From assembly GCA_009363875.1 (NCBI GenBank), contig CM018680.1:10053426-10117425 (forward strand): 64,000 nucleotides of DNA, given 5' to 3'. A program made the translations under genes and the position numbers. Below the pieces are notes generated by a model, which saw nothing but the letters and a program-made list of their open reading frames with translations, had not been told where the DNA came from and searched no databases. Within the stretch, counting starts at the first letter, position 1, and each line of letters begins with the position of its first letter. Positions 1 through 10,381 of the stretch are shown one piece after another. Source of the DNA: Mikania micrantha (lineage: Eukaryota > Streptophyta > Magnoliopsida > Asterales > Asteraceae).

Positions 1-501
1 AGCCAACACACTCTCTCTGTCACGATGAGATGCGGGATCGAGTGCAAAAACTGGTAACAAATATACATACCTCCGTCGATCGCAAAGCTTTTTGGCACTA
101 AACAACGAGGTCACACGCTTATACCCGAAAACATGAAACTGATCAGGCAACTTACTGTTGAGACGATCCACAAAGCCAGGTGGGTCGACATAGAAGTTGC
201 CAGAAACCACTTGACCGACGGCACTAACGCCCTTATCTGTTCGTGCACATCGGGAAAAATCAAAACGCTTGGGGCAGCCCCGCTCGTTTTCCGGGACGGC
301 GCCGGAGAAGTAAAGAGCTTCTTGGAGTTCAGCTTCGATGGTTTTGGCTCCGGGGTTCTTTTGCATGCCTTGGTACCCTGCTCCACAGTAGGCCAAGATA
401 ACGGCCACTTTGTGTCTGGGCGTGGTGCAGGTGTTGGCATTGTGGTCTTCGTCACCGGATTTGGTGATTCTGGTGATGGAAGAGATGTTTTGATTCTCCA
501 T
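1..501 (-). CDS. tRNA pseudouridine synthase, PUS1/TruA family (5' part, runs off left edge)
   Basis: Isomerises uridine to pseudouridine in tRNA. The 167 codons are open from an ATG at 501 to base 1 without an intron. After a roughly 30-residue hydrophilic N-terminus the family order is clear: a first strand with GYQGMQKNPGAKTIEAEL at residues 43-60, then ARTDKGVSA at 86-94 holding the catalytic aspartate (residue 89), then FSAKKLCDRRRYVYLLP at 134-150, the substrate-cleft strand. The rest of the catalytic domain and the stop lie outside the window. The ATG was chosen because it precedes the first conserved strand by the usual distance and sits downstream of an AT-rich promoter-like stretch. 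Codon use is GC-richer than the surrounding repeats. It is the only host gene here with no visible damage. Whether it is nuclear PUS1-like or an organellar TruA-like paralogue cannot be told; no transit peptide is obvious. Confidence 0.9.
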   Translation of the reverse strand, partial: MENQNISSITRITKSGDEDHNANTCTTPRHKVAVILAYCGAGYQGMQKNPGAKTIEAELQEALYFSGAVPENERGCPKRFDFSRCARTDKGVSAVGQVVSGNFYVDPPGFVDRLNSKLPDQFHVFGYKRVTSLFSAKKLCDRRRYVYLLPVFALDPASHRDRESVLA

Positions 502-570
502 TGACGCAGGTTGTGGTGGGTTCGCGAGTTCATAACTAATTACCTCCGATTACGTGCATAATCAATACAA

Positions 571-590
571 AATTTATAAAATTTATAAGG
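571..590 (-). promoter_or_regulatory. Candidate TATA region of the pseudouridine synthase gene
   Basis: On the minus strand two TATAAA-like hexamers lie about 70-90 bases before the ATG at 501. The location suits a core promoter, but the stretch is simply AT-rich and abuts the proposed end of MULE-1, so this is a weak call. Confidence 0.25.
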
Positions 591-678
591 TCATCACCCT
601 CCTTCACTCCATCGTCACATAATCAACAAGCTAGCTCTTTAGGAGGCTTCTCTCATGCCCATTCCTTCAACAACATCC

Positions 679-810
679 ATACGGGCCGTATAGTCGTATA
701 CAGGTAGCATAAAATCTGACATCCGACATTCTCTGGCACATAACATCACAGATCTGACATGTTCGAAAGACGCCAACCATACGACCCGTATAAGCCTATA
801 TGGCCCGTAT
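679..810. repeat. MULE-1 left subterminal palindrome array
   Basis: Two palindrome clusters (679-703 and 779-810) are built from ATACGGGCCGTAT, GTATAGTCGTATAC and ATACGACCCGTATA with a partner TATATGGCCCGTAT. They are followed by GCCAATCATTTGGG, which resembles the spacer box in the MULE-2 and MULE-3 arrays. They sit 210-340 bases upstream of the transposase start. Confidence 0.7.
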
Positions 811-1020
811 GAAAATTCAATTTGAAACGCGTGCCAATCATTTGGGTGGGTTCTCGATTTGAGTATAAATCATTTGACGTGACGTTTGCACAAATACTTG
901 ATTTACGTGCGAATACCTACTATATAATGAACGTTGAAGTTTAAGTATTCTTCATTCAATCTATTACTCGTTAAATATTACTTGTTTGTATTTCTTCGAA
1001 ATCGTACTAAGGTTTAAAAA

Positions 1021-2685
1021 TGTCGATGGGAAACAACAACTTCGAAGATGAATATATGTGTGTCTATGAAACTGATTAGATAATAAGACTATTTGTTTTA
1101 CAATCGTTAGTTTATAAATCTTAAACATTTGTTGTTTTCGGGTATTTGTTGGTCATGATGAATTGGTTAAATGAGCCAATGCCAGAGGGCTTGAAAACGG
1201 TTATGTGTTAGTTAGACGTCGAAGCAAAACTAATGCAACCGGAGCCGTTATTAAGGTAAGGCTCAAATGCTATCGCGGTGGCGTGTACAAAGGAGAACCA
1301 AAACTTAGACGTACTGGTTCAAAGAAGACCGGATGTGAATTTGAGTTAATTGGCAAATACACGAGAGGAGTTGCGGTGTTTGGAAGTTGCGTGTGGTTAA
1401 CAGTGAACACATCCACCAAAGGGCTGAACAACTGTGCGGTCATCCTTATGCGATGAGATTGAACGAAGCTAAAACACGTCTAGTTGAGCAACTGTCAAAT
1501 CAAAACATGTTGCCCTGTGATATACTTGCAGCTGTTAAGGACCAAAACCCCAATAATGTTTCTAACCTTAGATCTGTTTACAATGCACGATGAAAGTTAA
1601 GTGCTGGACGCAACACGGGGATACTCCAATGCAGGTCCTTTTTAACACACTACAAAATAATAATTTTATTTACCAAACTCTAGACGATACGTCGACGGAT
1701 GTCGTGGAACAATTTTTTTTATCCACCAGACATCCTATAATATTTGGAGGGCATTTCCTCATGTCTTGTTAATTGACACAACTTACAAAACAAACAAATA
1801 CAACATGCCATTTGTTCAAATAGTTGGTGTCACGTCAACACACAAGACGTTTATCATTGCACATGCGTTTGGGTGTTACAAAACCTAGAAGATACACTTC
1901 AACAGTGTATGGAGCCACGCGTTATTGTAACCGATAGGGAACGGTCACTTATTAACACATGTAATAGAATATTTCTCAGTGCTGCCCAATTACTTTGCAG
2001 GTGGAACATATTTGAAAACATATCCGAACACTACAGGCCAAGTTTTTCGTTATGAGACTGCCAAAAGTTTGGATATTTGTGGTCGCTTGTGATAGACTCT
2101 GCAACTCCTGGTATTTATGAGTATAACTACATGCGACTTCATGAATGGCTATGGACATCTCATCAGACTAATATTCTATTTCATGTATTTAATTGTTTTT
2201 TAGTTATATTTGACGTAATAATCTGTGTATGTTTTTTTAGGAGTAATCGGATATTTGCAAGTAAATTGGTTGCAGAAGTACAAAGAGATGTTTGTATCTG
2301 CGTGGATAGATAGAAACCAGAATTTTGGTCAGCGAACTACCAACAGAGTTGAAAGCCAGCATTCCCTGCTAAAAATTATCTTCATTCAACCAACAACAAG
2401 TTAGACATTATTGTTGGTCATGTTATTCAAATTGTGAAATCGCAGGAAGAAGCCATAAAGGAAAGTTTTGAAAGAAGCATAATCTTTCGTATGGCACATC
2501 ACAATGATGATCAATTTGAATTATTAAAAGGGAATGTATTTCATGTAGCCTTAGATCTGTTGGTTGGTGAAAAGGCCAAATTAAGATGTGGACAGGAGGT
2601 TTGCATGTCCCTGACTAATGGGGGATTGTTACTGGATTTTATACACGAGATGAGCTTACTACACCTCTATTCATTGATGCTGCAG
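1021..2685 (+). pseudogene. MULE-1 transposase (FAR1 DNA-binding domain plus MULE DDE domain), decayed
   Basis: FAR1-type MULE transposase in several frames. A short first exon begins MSMGNNNFEDEYM at 1021. From about 1141 a FAR1-like segment reads FVGHDELVK, then a stop where W is expected, then NARGLENGYVLVRRRSKTN. Next come a GHPYAMR segment (about 1440), GDTPMQVL (about 1618), the DDE core QIVGVTSTHKTFIIAHAFG (about 1816), CMEPRVIVTDRERSLINTC (about 1907) with the family aspartate in VTD, CRWNIFENIS (about 1999), an intron-like gap, and NFGQRTTNRVESQHSLLK (about 2320). The match to the MULE-2 and MULE-3 proteins in this window is extensive. Several frameshifts and stops make it non-functional. 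Confidence 0.8.
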
Positions 2686-2689
2686 TAGA

Positions 2690-3397
2690 TTAGGACGAGG
2701 TCGTCCTCACCGAGTGGTGGCCGGTGACCAGCCTTTCGTTAATAAGGCGTGGGTTTCCCACATTCGTGATCCGTTGCACCAATACTTACATCGGTGCATC
2801 GCCTGCACCATCATCGGCCGTCGTTTGAGCCAGGAGTGGGTCACACAAAAGGACCTATTCTTCTTATATTGCCTTATCAGCGGTAGTAGCTGCAACCTTG
2901 CATTGTTGCTAGCTGATTATTTTTCCAGCTTTGTTAGCCGTAAGGCTAGTGGTGCTATCACGTGTGGCTCTTTTATCACACGTATAGCTCGACGTATCAA
3001 TCGTTTTTCGGCCGATATTAGAGAGAGCATGATCGAGACTTACGCCTCGTCACTGTTGGGGCGTAACACGGTCATGCTCATGGCTATAGCACCCAAGATC
3101 CCCTGCGTGGGTCTGCGATTTTCACTGGATCGGCACACAGTGTAGGTGTCGCCAGTTCCTGCTCCACAGCTGGGGCACAGCCGCACGTACAGCAGCCACC
3201 ACCAGACCAGCCGCCACCACCACCACATCATGTCGTTGTTAAATCAGCCACGACTGCATCCGGCTGACAAGGCGATCTTTCGCGAGAATTCTGCACGCCT
3301 TGATCGCCTCGAGTGGATGATGCGGTGGATGATGGAGCAGTTGGTTGTTGCTTCTGGTGTTGATGTTCCAGTCTATCATTCTGATGGTCATGCTTAG
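2690..3397 (+). pseudogene. Retroelement gag-like (Athila ORF1-type) ORF inside MULE-1
   Basis: One reading frame with a single TAG at 3143-3145 separates two parts. The first (about 2690-3142) contains HIRDPLHQYLHRCIACTI, then DLFFLYCLISGSSCNLALLLADYF and ITRIARRINRF, an arrangement I associate with Athila-type gypsy ORF1 proteins. The second (3146-3394) is proline/histidine-rich and ends in a short helical tail with RLDRLEWMMRWMMEQL. It lies between the two MULE-1 palindrome arrays, directly after the transposase. It could be a captured retroelement fragment or a genuine second MULE gene: a short tail at a similar place in MULE-2 (about 32400-32558) may be related. The Athila assignment is from memory of the family and moderate. 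Confidence 0.5.
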
Positions 3398-4251
3398 TTT
3401 TTTTTTTGTTGTATTTTCTTTTTCTTTTTTGTATTTTGATGTATGAGCACTACTTATTATTCGGATGTATGTATTGTTATCTCGTATGTATGTTGTGTAT
3501 GGTGTGATTATTTGTTTTATCTTTTATTATATATTTAAAAAATGTGTGTATATGTGAAATGAAAAATCGATAGTTAACAATTTTTTTTTAAACCGTTCAA
3601 ATTTATTTACGTTCAGGTAACTATTATTTTAAAATAAACGTTTAAACACGATTACATTAAATTAATTTTCAAACAAAACATGTAAACGACATTACATGTA
3701 TATCTCTTTGATAAAATCAACTATATATACCGGTTATAACAATAAAATTACGAAAATCATAACTACTTATGTTAAAAAATTGTTACTTAAATTTAAACGT
3801 GTAAACATCACGATGTTAAAATATTTTTCAAACAAAACAAATATAAAATATAATTAAATAATTACGTTTAAATACTTATTATTTTACAACTAAACGATTA
3901 AAAATGATTACGCTTTTCTTTCGAACAACTAGACGATATTATAAATTAATTAAACATGTACGTGTCACGTTTAAGAATACTGGATTTCAAAACAAAGTAC
4001 GATTAGACGATATTATAAATAGATATTATTTTATAACTTTAAGATAAAACAATTAGACGATATTATATAAGTAAATTAACGTTAAACACGCACGTATACC
4101 AGATTTCATAACAAAGTACGATTTTATAACATAATTACGTTACAATAGTTATTATTTTACAACTTACCGATTAAACATGGTTACGTTAAAAGCTATCTTT
4201 CAACCATCTAAAAAACTTAGATGATTACGATATCACAAATAAGTTAAACAG
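3398..4251. other. AT-rich non-coding 3' part of MULE-1
   Basis: Opens with a T-run after the stop codon, then about 800 bases of AT-rich sequence with recurring phrases such as CGATTA, TAGACGATATTATAA (three times between 3930 and 4070) and TTACGTT. No coding signal was seen on either strand. Confidence 0.6.
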
Positions 4252-4407
4252 GTACTACTCGTATATCGGTGTGTAAAAACGAAAGTTGTAAATTTTCAAG
4301 TTTCTACACTACTCGTATAGGCCAATACTACTCGTATATGATTTTCAGCCACCAGTGACACATTTTGACATTTATACGAGTCGTATAGGGCTATACGACC
4401 AGTATAG
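4252..4407. repeat. MULE-1 right subterminal palindrome array
   Basis: TACTACTCGTATA occurs three times (from 4253, 4307 and 4327). A long imperfect hairpin follows at 4373-4406, with TATACGAGTCGTATA facing TATACGACCAGTATA across GGGC; about 13 of 15 stem positions pair. It mirrors the left array at 679-810. Confidence 0.7.
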
Positions 4408-4616
4408 AACCAGGTGGTGTTAACTGATCTGCAGGTGGTGTCCAAATAACCGGACCCATCAACAATCACCACATCATCTTATCATCACTCCATATCACTT
4501 CACGTCATTACCGCTTTTATTCAATATTTTATTATTTGATTTTTATTTTTTTAAATTATAAATTAAATTAAAAAAGACATAATAGTATTAAAAATAAAAT
4601 AAAATTACATAAAAAA

Positions 4617-5356
4617 TTAATCTATATTATATCTTTTCATGATCCGCTCCTTCGTCTTCTCTGCTATTTCACGAGCGCGGCCGATTAAGTGATTTGTTGG
4701 AGTCTACAACAATTTTATATCATTGTATTGTTTTTGCTCCTATATGCTGGCAGATTTTTGTAACGACTCGAAGATGGTATCCAATGTATCTTTGTAATCG
4801 GTTGAAGACAAGGCTTGTGGTCGTTTTCCCTTATTGTTTCGATCGGGTGAACGTTGAGGAGGGTGGGGGCATGTCCATCTCGACTTCTCATCTGAATCGT
4901 TTAAGTTAAAGAAACATTGACTGGCGGAGTCGGATTGAGTGGTCGTTATTTTCCGGACGATGACGTCTTTGTTTGATTCGAAGTTAGTAACTTCGGGACG
5001 AGATGTCATTTTGTTGATTTTCTCATAACCTGCCACGTCGCGATATAAGAAAATGGAGCGTTTTCTCTAGAATATGTCATCAACGCCTTGTTCATGACCG
5101 TTTCGTCATTCTCGCCACTTTTTATGTTGTTGTGGTGTTGAATTCATGTACCGTTAAATTTCGCGACTTTACGTTGTAAGTCGCGCAATTTTTTGGAAAT
5201 CATGTCTTTCGTCCGGTAGGAGTCACGACCCATTGCTGAAAAAAGATGGGCTCTAACAAATTTCCAAAATTTCGTACTCGTTTGGTTATTACCAACGAAC
5301 GAATCTTCTGAAACATCAATATTGGCAAGAGCTAGTGCCACATCCTCAACTTCCAA
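4617..5356 (-). pseudogene. NAM-associated / Myb-like protein of Harbinger type (glutathione S-transferase T3-like), broken
   Basis: The minus strand reads a trihelix/Myb-like start (about 5356-5150) with ALALANIDVSEDSFVGNNQT, then KFWKFVRAHLF and YRTKDMISKKLRDLQRKVAKFNGTY. After a stretch with stops the C-terminal part (5036-4740) has FESNKDVIVRKITTTQSDSA. The extreme C-terminus near 4680-4617 reads GRAREIAEKTKERIMKRYNID. This order matches plant proteins that accompany PIF/Harbinger transposases and bind DNA, often annotated as no-apical-meristem-associated. Frame breaks near 5040-5150 and 4740 make it a pseudogene. No PIF nuclease partner is visible nearby. Confidence 0.55.
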
Positions 5357-5639
5357 TCATCGAGTAATGGTCAATTTTGTTTTTTTTCAGGCACTTCCTT
5401 TTGTATGTGCCTGATTCGCGATGTAGCCAATTCGGGGTTGGCTTGTGTTTTCGGAACCACCTCAACGTTGGTTTCGGGTTGGGTTTCAGAACGTTTTCAA
5501 AATCGGGGTGAATTTTGATTGAAAAACGGTTGCTGTGGGTGCCAGATAATTTATTTGTAGGAAGGGAATGAAAAAGGAAAGGAATACGTATCAACGATAT
5601 GAAAATCACGAAGACGAAAGAAACCGAACTCATTTCGTG

Positions 5640-6258
5640 AACTCAAGGTTCACGAAGATTGAAGTATCTGAACTTCAGTTCGTAAACTTCATTTCGTGAA
5701 CTCTACTTCGTGAACTTGGGAAACGTGATCACTTTTGGCTGGCATCATTCTCTCCCGAAGTACTCGAATTTGACAAGCTTGGAACTTGGAAACGTCTCCA
5801 ACTTGATCAAAAAGAAGGCGAAAACACACGAGAAGCTACAGGAAGGTTCATCAAACATCAGGTTAGTGTTTGATTTGTGAAAGATACGATTTTTAGGCAA
5901 AAAGGGAACTTATGCATAAAAATCCTTCCTTTATGCATAAAAAATTGTTCCTTTTTAGTTTCAAGGCATTAGTAAGACCATTGCACATCCAAAACGAGTC
6001 CCACGAGTTTCGGGCGAGTTCCTACAAGGTTTTATGAAAAAAACACAGTTCACAAAGTATAAGTATTCGAAGTAAGCCTTCGTGAACTCAAATTCGTGAA
6101 CTTGAGTTCGTGAACTCCATAACTTTCGTAAACTCTAAGACTTCGGAACTCCATGAATTTCGTATACTTTGGTATTTCGTGAACTTCATGGTTTTCGTAT
6201 ACTTTGAGAATTCATGAACTGAAGGGTTCAGGTACCTTGTGATTTCGGGAACTCAATT
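5640..6258 (+). repeat. Gypsy LTR fragment (family B), TTCGTGAAC-rich
   Basis: Resembles the solo LTR at 52452-54975: both carry a GGGAAACGTG / TGGCTGG block, an ACACACGAGAAGC-type block and AAAGGGAACTTATGCATAAA. It is packed with TTCGTGAACT-like words. It is cut by a second copy that begins TGTAACACC at 6259. No coding content. Confidence 0.6.
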
Positions 6259-6647
6259 TGTAACACCTTAAAATTTTCTAATACAAGTTATTTGAACTTA
6301 CGAATGGGTAACGGATAATTAACATGTAGGAAAATAGAAGAAAAATAAACTAAGTAAATTTCGCGGATTTCTGTACTCGAAATGTATTTCGAGTACCCTA
6401 GTTCTCGAAAATCGGTACTCGAAATTTACCCAATTTCGAGCACCAGTTCGTGAACCTTGCCTGTATATATGAGTGCTTTGGGAAACGTGCACACCTTGGC
6501 TGGAAGCACGCTCTCTCTCAAGTACTCAAAGTGGAGTTCGAGAACATCAAGAATCGGTTGTAAATCGCTCAAGGAGAAGAAGGAACACACGAGAAGCCAC
6601 TAGTAGGATCACCTAACTACAAGTAAGTGATTTATGCGTAAAAGTTA
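6259..6647 (+). repeat. 5' part of a second family-B LTR
   Basis: Starts TGTAACACCTTAAAATTTTC, closely like the start of the solo LTR at 52452, and carries TATATATGAGTGCTTTGGGA and TGGCTGGAAGCACGCTCTC as there. It is interrupted at 6648 by the start of another LTR; its continuation was not found. Confidence 0.6.
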
Positions 6648-9391
6648 TGTCACACCCCAAATTCCACGTGTGGTGTTAGTCCACATGGGTGTGACGTGGC
6701 AACAATCACAGCTCATGGTCATATAGAACGACTCTATATGCGTTTGAAAACACAAAGTTTGTAAACGTAAAATTAATCAACTGTTCAAATTGTTTGCAGC
6801 ATAAATTCTATGTTTGTGCAGCGGAAAGTAATAAGTTTAAAATGCAGCAGAAATAAACTGTCAGACACTATAAATGAAAATTGTTTGTTCAAATGTCATG
6901 GAAAGAATGCATGCAAATCCTGTGCTCATTCCCTTAGGTGCATTCCTGTCCATGTGAAATTTAGCTAGTTACCTGAGAATACATGTTTAAGAAAAAGTGT
7001 CAACACATAGGTTGGTGAGTTCATAGGTTTTTGATATAAATAAAGATAATAATCAAAATGTTTGTAGCGTGTCATGCTGTTTATCAAATGTTAGTCTCGA
7101 GCCCTAGGCTCCAAGTGTCAGTGCGTCACTACCGAACTAGACTTGTTAGTCCTTGCTTCCGCCATGTCTCGTAATAACAATGGCAAGATAGGTCGAGATT
7201 TCACGTGTCCCGACCTCCGGTCAGTATTGTGCCACGTGGGGTTCGTCACACCCAAACAGATCTATTCAAACTCACCTCGTTGTTTGTACATTAACGGTAA
7301 GACTTTGCGAGGGCTTGTTACGATAAAACACTTATGCTTGTCTAATAAACCAGCATACACAATATGTTTGTACAAGTATAAATGTTTGACTCGATTCAAC
7401 AAGTATTCTCCCCGTATTTGAAAAGTTTGTAAAAGAGTTTAAGAGGGGCTTGTAAACTCACTTTGGTGAAATCAGAAAGTGATAGCGTAAGCTCCGGTTT
7501 GCCGCAGGTGACTCGTTCACCGGTTACCTATATCGCATAGCTTACGTGAGTTTGTGTAAGTGACCGTGTTCGTGCTCGTGCTCAACAACTCTCGGTTGTT
7601 ATGTTAGTCCATGTCGGTCCACATTGACCGTGTTAAGTCAACAACCCGTTGGTGAACCGTGTGTCGGTGATAACTCGTGTAACATTCGTGATCGTTTTAT
7701 TTGCGTGCAAAACACGCAATTCGCGTTTATGGACAACTTACTATTTATAGTAAGTTTCCATTTTTAGAAAGTCCACAACACTTATCATTTTAAAGATTCT
7801 AGCATACTCATAGTCCTACGTGATCATGTTATCACTTAGCACATTGCCACATATGACCAAATAAGCACATAAACCATTTTAATCTTTAAAGTTTCCTAAA
7901 ATGGTAAGTTTCTAGTTTTGCCATGTTCATCATCAAAAATTACATAACTTATCTACACAATAATCATGTTACATTATGTTAAGCCATTTAGCATGCACAA
8001 ATCATGTATAGCATTTCTATATCGAATCTTCACAACATAAAGTTACTAAAAATAGTAACCATGACTAGATGTTCACCAAATGACCTAATCTAGCATTTCT
8101 ACTTATTCCTTTATGCTTATATCATCATCACATATCACCAATCAACATTTAGAGTTACATGCGTATTCATTTTACCTATTCTAATGAGATTTGCACATAT
8201 AAAGTTACTATATTTAGTAACTAGGTCCAAAATCACCTTATATCACTATCTAATCCATTTTAACAGCTCATACAACTCAAATAATCATCCATAAATATTC
8301 AAAATCATCTAGATAGTCTTAGATCATGCATGCATGTCAATACAAACGATCATTTTATCATCTATAAACGAACTAAGCCTCATGACACACTTTCAACATC
8401 ATGGATCATCATAGATCATGAAAATACATCATCAAATCATTCTAGATCATCAAAATCAATAATAAAATCATCAAACCAGATCCAAAGTGTTGAAAATTCG
8501 TGCACGTGAGGTGAGAGAGCTTGCATGTGGGTTTTAAGGGTTGCATTGTGTGTATGGGTGTGAAGAGTGCATTTTAGCTATAGAAACTACCTTAGGAGGC
8601 TCAAGATGATCAAGGTGGGTCTTGGCTTAAAGCTGCTAGATGTTCCTGGATCGGTTGAAGATGATTACACAGCAGCTGCAAATGGCTTTTGAAGGCTTGG
8701 AAGTCTTCTTTTGGCTCCTTGGGTCTCCAAATGTTCAAGAACCTTCAAGTTTGAGCTTCTATAACTCAACAATGGCTTCAGAGGTCTAGCAGGTGGTTGT
8801 GAGGAAGAAAAACCTGAATGATGGCTTATGAGCACGGGGAGAGTTTAGGAGCAGGGGTGGTGAAATGATTTTCTTGGATTTTTAAAGATTTGGCATCTGG
8901 GCAGCTTCGCGTACCGCCAAGAGCTTCAAAAAGCTCCTTGGCGTACCACAATGAATTTTGGGATTCAAAATCCCCGCCCATCCATCGCGTACCGCCAAGG
9001 ATCTCTCCGGGGTCCTTAGCATACTGCGAAGGATCCCGGTTGAGCCTCATTCGACCAATTTCGATAGTTTGGCTCCTTTGTCGACGTTTTCTCGCTTATA
9101 GAATGTTGTTCGGCACCGCTTGAACTCTCTAGTTCAATGTTTGAGTGTTTCGTGATGATTCTAGTGTTTAGTTACACGATGTGTTAAACGTTCACCAACG
9201 TTCGTATTTTCTTAGACACGTGTGTGCGTGTTGTGATAATTTACCGAATTATCGTGTTTGTGTCAGTGTTTGTACTGTCGTGCCCACGTGTCACACTAAA
9301 TTAGGCTAATTCTAGTGCCACGATGCAATTATCAATTAAATAATCATTTAATTAAAACAGAAGCAGACCTGGATTTTGCGGGGGTGTCACA
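6648..9391 (-). mobile_element. Gypsy 3' LTR (family D), 2744 bp
   Basis: On the plus strand it begins TGTCACACCCC and ends GGGGGTGTCACA; the purine-rich mirror of TCATCCCCATG follows at once, as expected for a polypurine tract next to a 3' LTR in a minus-strand element. The adjoining sequence to the right reads gypsy integrase in the same orientation. It interrupts the family-B LTR. Repeated CGCGTACCGCC hairpins sit near its right end. No host gene lies inside. Confidence 0.75.
8904..9036. repeat. Decayed RTACC-loop hairpins in LTR D
   Basis: Four copies of a GC(G)TACC/ATACT loop flanked by partly paired stems such as CTTCGC/GCCAAG, CTTGGC and CCTTAGC/GCGAAGG. Two copies also form a larger inverted repeat around CAAAAAG near 8936. 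The motif is the same as the better-paired set in LTR C at 44108-44237. Confidence 0.5.
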
Positions 9392-9426
9392 TCATCCCCA
9401 TGTTAGAAAGAATTTCGTCTCGAAAT

Positions 9427-10281
9427 TCAGCTCGCGTTGTTAGTGTTTGTCTGTTCAGCGAACAATTGCGGGTATTTCTTCTTCATTTGGTCCTCACGCT
9501 CCCACGTGAATTCCGGTCCGCGTCGCGAATTCCATCGCACTTTGACTATCGGTATCTTTCTGAGTTTAAGCTTCTTGATTTCCCGGTCAATAATTCCATG
9601 GGGTTCTCAACGAAGTTCAGTTGTTCGTCGATTTGAATCTCCTCAAGAGGAATCTCAAATGTTTCATCAGATAGGCATTTTTTGATGTTTGATACGTGAA
9701 ACACGTTATGTACACTGCTCAGCTCGTTTGGCAGGTTCAGCTCATAGGCCACAGGACCTATTCGTTTGGTGATATCAAAAGGTCTGATGTAACGAGGATT
9801 CAACTTTCCTCATTTTCCAAATCGAATAACTCCCTTCCTGGGCGAGATCTTGAGTAGCACTCTGTCTCCCCACCTGGAATTCCAATGGTTTACGTCGTTT
9901 GTCGGCATAGCTTTCTGTCTGTCCCATGCTGCTGCCATTCGTTTACGTATCTGCACGACTTTCTTAGTTGTTTCGTGCACAAGTTCGGGCCCAGTAAGTT
10001 AAGTTTCTCCAACTTTGCCCAACAGATGGGTGATCGACACTTACGTCCGTAAAGTGCCTCGAATGGTGCAGCTTGTATGCTCGTATGATAGTTGTTATTG
10101 TACGATAACTCAACTAACGGCAGATAAGTCTCCCAGCTATTGCCAAAGTCAATGACACATGCGTGGAGCATGTCTTTCAATGTCTGTATAGTACTTTTCG
10201 CTCTGCCCATCAGTCTGCGGGTGATAAGCGGATATCATATCCAATCTTGTGCCCAATGTTTTATGCAAGGATTTCCAGAAA
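9427..10281 (-). pseudogene. Gypsy pol fragment: integrase C-terminal half and chromodomain-like tail
   Basis: The minus strand reads an integrase core piece with SYNNNYHTSIQAAPFEALYG and KCRSPICW (about 10130-10010), then IGPVAYELNLPNELSSVHNV and FHVSNIKKCLSDE (about 9760-9670), then VRWNSRRGPEFTWERED (about 9545-9490), and a stop at 9427. The order parallels the pol end of the gypsy element at 37749-38495. Frame changes occur near 9885 and 9550. It continues into the assembly gap on its 5' side. Its lineage is probably Tekay/Del (inference from the tail motif and long LTRs). Confidence 0.8.
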
Positions 10282-10381
10282 NNNNNNNNNNNNNNNNNNN
10301 NNNNNNNNNNNNNNNNNNNNNNNNNNNNNNNNNNNNNNNNNNNNNNNNNNNNNNNNNNNNNNNNNNNNNNNNNNNNNNNNN
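10282..10381. other. Assembly gap of 100 N
   Basis: A run of exactly 100 N. Family-D pol is on the left and LTR of a different (family-A-like) type on the right, so the gap hides at least one element boundary; the true missing length is unknown. Confidence 1.

Larger units (their letters stand above)
586..4457 (+). mobile_element. MULE-1: Mutator-like element with FAR1-type transposase remnant
   Basis: A decayed FAR1/MULE transposase and a second ORF lie between two arrays of palindromes (679-810 and 4252-4407). The outer edges are estimated by comparison with the other two MULEs here, whose termini read inward as ATAAATA(A)GGGT followed by AACACC-like boxes. The left edge shows TTTATAAGGTCATCACCC and the right edge, on the plus strand, GGTGTCCAAATAACCGGACCC. 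No target duplication was found, so each boundary is good only to some tens of bases. Confidence 0.6.

Noticed and set aside
111..533. Two other long frames overlapping the pseudouridine synthase (133-504 plus, 111-533 minus)
   Set aside because: Both are shadows of the true frame, which alone carries family motifs and is open to the window edge.
5346..5633. 95-residue minus ORF with a hydrophobic start (possible secreted peptide)
   Set aside because: It overlaps the edge of LTR B repeats, has no family resemblance and no supporting signals.
7143..7421. 92-residue ORF in LTR D
   Set aside because: Composition and codon pattern as in the surrounding LTR; no homologous motif.
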